Shown here in pieces: positions 60,101 to 64,000 of a stretch of DNA of 64,000 nt (the stretch's first letter is position 1; each line of letters opens with the position of its first letter). The position numbers and the translations under genes were made by a program. The notes under the pieces are model-generated. The model was not told the DNA's origin and searched no databases. It saw nothing but the letters and a program-made list of their open reading frames with translations. Origin of the DNA: Oreocharis arfaki (taxonomy: Eukaryota > Chordata > Aves > Passeriformes > Paramythiidae); contig VZRR01013402.1 in assembly GCA_013398015.1 (NCBI GenBank), positions 677,763 to 741,762 of the forward strand. Reading direction: 5' to 3'.

Positions 60101-62152
60101 CCTGGTGCAACCAATTGTTATGTATGTTTAGAGTGTTTACCTCAAACCACTGGAAAAAACTGAGTAGTTTACCATAATAAAGGGGTAGTGATGATTTCAC
60201 TACAGTCTGTGTTTTAACAGTTGTCAAACATAATTATTAAAGGAAAACAATTGCTGATGCTGATCTCTCTGGACTTTTGCTCGACCCTGGTTCACAAACA
60301 TATGGAAAAAGTAAGACATGTCTAAAAAGAATAATAAAATAGTAAATTTTATAAATATCCCTTGCTGGGAAAAAAAAATCACCCTTGCTTGTCCAGCTGA
60401 ACCAAACCCAGGCTCAACCACCCAGCAGTAGCTGTTTTTGTCCAGGGGATGCTCACACGTTCCACCAGAGCCCCTGTGGGCAGACTTTCCCACCGGCTGC
60501 CTACCCCAGGCTCCCCTCCGATTGCAGCAACTCTCCCTGTGGAGCAAGCACTGGGGGAGTTGGGTGGAATTCGGGCCATATGAATGTAGCCCCGAGGCAA
60601 TCAATAAAAGGCTACATTACTTGGATCTCCACATCCAGAAGAGTTAATTGTGAGCAGCTTCATTGAAGTAGGCAGGGTGTTTTACTATGGAAAGGTACCC
60701 TGGGATATGTACTGAACTCTGGCCACAGAGCGGCTGTGCTCCCCTAACTGAGAGCAGATTTGCTGTTCTGCTTGGAAAAAAATCAACAGCAGAAGCAATA
60801 AACAAATGCAGCTATTATCTTTAAAATAAAGGAAGGATTTCCAGTTGGCTGGTTTTCCCTTATAAAACTATTTATGGTGCACATTTTTGTATACGGATAA
60901 GAATATTAACATGCAAATAAATCAGTTCTCTGAAGAATGGTGGAAAAAACTTTGCTGGTCATGTAATCATAGGTATTTTTTCTCATTTAAGTGGAAAAGA
61001 CAACAAAAACATAGGATGGAAAGCGGTGAGGAAGGTGAACAGTTTAAAGAAATTAAGTGATTACATATATTTCAATTCTGTCTTATTATATAGCTCTCTG
61101 GAAATATGAAATCTCTATATCATGATCTTTTTTAGAATATACGGTGCTAAGACTCTTAATCCTATTTTCTGCTGTGAGAGCCCAGATCTGGTTCTGGACT
61201 TGCCCAAGGCAGTAACACTGCCACGGCCGAAGGTTTTATTTTGCCTTTGCTATAGTCCTCCAAATCTGTACTGGTAAGTGTTGCCATCACTTTTGGGGGC
61301 TACCTGATTCAAAGACACTACTAGCAGGAAGCTAAAGACCACCTCATTCTTGGGGTCACTCTGCTATTGATTAGAAATCAGCTGAAAACACGTTGAAGCT
61401 AGTTATACCCTCATTTTCAAATTAGCTCTTCAAATTCCTGGTTTATTCCAGCAAATAGGTTTCAGGAAAAAAACAGGGAAGAGACAGAAATCCTTTACCA
61501 GTGGGAAGATGGATGGGCTGACTAAGGTCATGGTGCCTTTGCCGCCTGGAGCTCTCCTTAGTGTATCTGAATGTGCTTGGTCACACATTTCTCAACAGCT
61601 CTCTGTCCTTCTCACCCTGCTTGGAGCTTCTAATTTTGCTTCTTTGTTTCAAGGCAGTTAATTTCAGCCTTTCTTCTTAGCTGTACTAACAGTTGCTTCT
61701 GTGGCATCCTCAAGTGCCTTAGAATCGGGAAGCTCCAGGAAAGGAAAAATGGGCCTATTTTTACCCCTATTTTACATCAGCCTTAGGCTAGTCACTTTTG
61801 TGCTAGATGTAACTTTACCCACTGCTGCATTTTGACTGATCTGTATTTTGCATTGCTGGCTTGATTGTGCTCATTAGCCCTGTAAGTGGTTAGGAGTATT
61901 AGCATACAGATAAAAACTCCATTTAACCTACCATGAATTCCCTTCAGTGTTTGCTAGAGAAAATGAATCAAAGCTCTTCTTTCCGTGTCTCACTGACTGG
62001 ACGTGTATGAGGTTCTTCTGTCATTCTCACTTCTTGGCTCCTTTTGGTTTCTATCTTGTCCTGCAAATGACATTTGGTTGAGTTGCTGAGCTCTGGAATG
62101 CATAATTTTTATTTGCCCATACATCTGGACATGTGCTCTGGACATGCATCTG
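54107..62152. other. Unassigned unique non-coding DNA
   Basis: No gene recognised. The 54107-54700 part is relatively GC-rich and has overlapping open frames on both strands (128 codons on -, 96 on +) that match nothing known. A GGCT run and a 14-bp tandem lie at 54494-54550. A NotI-type octamer (gcggccgc, 57993-58000) is an isolated CpG-rich word, not an island. A possible LTR-end-like stretch lies at 60480-60640. Confidence 0.5.
54494..54550. repeat. (GGCT)n run followed by a 14-bp tandem doublet
   Basis: The run ctggctggctggctggct at about 54494-54512 is followed ten bases later by ataacccagactgt and ataacccagtctgt in direct succession, differing at one base. Both are local slippage products. 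Confidence 0.75.
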
Positions 62153-62186
62153 TATCCTTTATCGTATCCTTTTATCGTCTCCTTTA
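62153..62186. repeat. Short tandem repeat, 12-13-bp unit, abutting CR1
   Basis: The sequence is tatcctttatcg, then tatccttttatcg, then a partial tctccttta. It ends where the CR1 3' tail begins, at the element's 3' side, so it may have formed from target sequence during or after insertion. Confidence 0.65.
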
Positions 62187-62690
62187 CAGAATCACAGAAC
62201 AGCTGAGCTTGGAAGGGACCTCTAGAGATGGTCTAGTCTAACCTTCCTGCTCAGAGGAGCGTCGAGAAAAGCATCTTGATCGGGGCCATGTCTGTCAGTA
62301 TTTAAGTATCTCCAAGAATGGAGTCTCTAAAACATCTCTAGATAACTTGTGCCAGCATTTGACCTCCCCCACAGTAAAAAAAAAGCTTTTCCTTATGCTA
62401 AATCGAATGTCCTGTATTTTAATTTGTGCTTGTTGTCTCTTGTTCTGTCGCAGCATACGACAAAGCAGAGCCTGGTTTCCTGGTTTTTACTCCCACCAAT
62501 CAGGTATTTACACACATTGATCAGATTGCCCTGAGCCTTCGTATCTCCGAGCTGAACAGTCCCAGATCTCTCAGCCTCTCCCCCTAGGTCAGGTCTTACA
62601 GTCCTTCATTCATCCTTGTGGCCCATCACCACACTTGCTTCAATTCTTTCTTGAAATAGGGAAGCTAGGATTGGATCCAGCACTTCATAT
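62187..62690 (-). mobile_element. CR1 LINE, older 3' fragment
   Basis: It starts with cagaatcacagaac, two inverted copies of the CR1 3' octamer. It continues with gcttggaagggacctctagagatgg and then the inverted 3' body (atctccaagaatggagtct, acctcccccacagtaaaaaa, gccctgagccttcgtatctcc, ggatccagcacttca). The match runs about 500 bp before it is lost. Divergence is greater than in the 39-kb copy, suggesting an older CR1 subfamily. No coding frame of ORF2 survives. Confidence 0.85.
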
Positions 62691-64000
62691 ATATCCTTAA
62701 TTTCAGATTATCTTAACACTTTATCTGAATGGTTGGATATCATTCCAAAGGCATATATAATTACTGGACATGGATTCTTAAATATTGGCAAAGATTTGTT
62801 AGCAGACAACGTTGCCAGCTGATGAGCTAAACATTAAACAAGAAAACCCTCTGGATGGGTTTTTCAAAGCAAATCATATAAATTGCAAGCTGGTTTACTG
62901 CCTTGATTACGCATGTATAGAAGCCACGGTGCCATTATAGAAAATACAAGTGCTTTTACATCAAAGACCCAAGCACAATGCAAGTGTTTGTTCCAAGTCC
63001 CGGGTGGCAAATAACTCTTAAGGTGAAGGTTTAAACCTACACACCACATTCCCACGTGAGTCTGTTCAACTTCAGTCCTTCTTTAAACGAGACCAGTGGC
63101 AAAGTTCTCTTCCATATACTGTGAGGTTTGTCAGAAAAGGATTGGGAAAACCAAGGTCTGCCCTGTGAGGACAACAATACCTGTTAGGACAATGATCAAG
63201 AAGATAACATGGCAGATGACTGAAAGGAAAAGAGCAGTTATGGAGTTAATTTAATCTCAGAGGAGATGGAGCTTCCTCCCTTGTCCTCTCCTATAGACTT
63301 AGATAGGTAAAGGCAAAAGAAAGATTCCTACCAGAATACTGTCCCACCAAATGCATGGACAGTGAGTTACCAGTTCCCCTAGCTGATATGATAGCCTTTA
63401 TAACAAAGTACACCTCCTACAGAGCAGAGACCTCTTCCCACAACAGACCCAAGATTCAGCAGCTCAGCCCACAGTCTCTTAAATGAACTTCCCAAATCCC
63501 AGCATTTGCCTGGGGTTGGTTTGTTTGTAAACAAGGAAATAAGCAATACTTCATGCTCCCTTCCCAGGCCCCATGAGTTCTGGTACATAACCTTTCACTG
63601 CTGTCACCCAAATATTTGTGTGACTGAATTTTATTGCCTGAAACATTTGTGGCATTGCTGTGCTTCAGCATGAAAATGTAATGCATGTCAGATATTTTCC
63701 TCTTCCTACATATTCTGTGGATCCTTACTGGCAACTGCTCCCTCTTCAGCTTTTTAGGAAAAGGAGATTTTACAGTCTTCTGTTTGTTCTGTTTGTTCAT
63801 TGTCCAAATGTGCTTGAAGAACTCCATCACTCTGACTAAGTGCCAAACGTGATAATGAATGTTTGGCCTTCACAGATCGCACACTTTGGGGATTCTGTAG
63901 CAACAAGTCCCTCTGAGCCCCTCATCCTCTTGCAGACTAAAATGATAAAAGTTTCACTGGTACACAGACATCACATACTGATGTTGACACTTGCTAGTGA
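62691..64000. other. Unassigned unique non-coding DNA
   Basis: No gene or repeat recognised up to the window edge. A 124-codon minus-strand frame at 63456-63830 is Lys/Arg-rich at its start but has no family pattern. Confidence 0.5.

Overview
The window is vertebrate nuclear DNA, most likely from a bird. Its youngest recognisable repeats are 3' fragments of CR1 (chicken repeat 1) LINEs at about 4405-4470, 13559-13635, 39279-40321 and 62187-62690. There are no Alu, B1 or L1 elements, and overall repeat density is low. The remaining interspersed repeats are old and diverged (MIR/CORE-SINE-like fossils, one decayed DNA transposase). The species cannot be named from the sequence.

I find no intact protein-coding gene, tRNA, rRNA, CRISPR array or CpG island. 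Open frames are short (175 codons at most), occur on both strands and match no host gene family I recognise. The window therefore reads as an intergenic desert or the inside of a very large intron. Bacterial features such as operons and ribosome binding sites do not apply.

Layout. 1-20.7 kb: unique AT-rich DNA with two short CR1 pieces and one reverse MIR-like fossil (7718-7842). 20,747-21,800: a 0.52-kb tandem duplication, copies about 98-99% identical, joined at a single N (21,269). 22-27.9 kb: unique DNA with a TATA-like motif and a CTG-rich run near 24.1 kb. 27.9-28.7 kb: decayed remains of a PIF/Harbinger (HARBI1-like) transposase on the + strand, the least expected element here. 28.7-39.2 kb: unique DNA with a forward MIR-like fossil (31,288-31,405), an A-rich purine tract, a 16-bp CpG-containing palindrome and a possible old repeat near 36.2 kb. 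39.3-40.3 kb: the largest CR1 copy, carrying an internal 27-bp tandem duplication in its reverse-transcriptase region. 41.6-44.5 kb: two MIR-like fossils, a (TG)21 microsatellite, and a perfect 76-bp copy of the tail of one fossil placed 2.6 kb away. 44.5-62.2 kb: unique DNA with small satellites, enhancer-like motif clusters, and a minus-strand open frame with weak HARBI1-like resemblance (48.1-48.6 kb). 62.2-62.7 kb: an older CR1 copy on the minus strand.

No genes work together here. The observations most worth following are the Harbinger remnant, the recent tandem duplication with microhomology at its joint, and the perfect 76-bp dispersed copy. Family assignments rest on reading the sequence against remembered family patterns; no database search was run.
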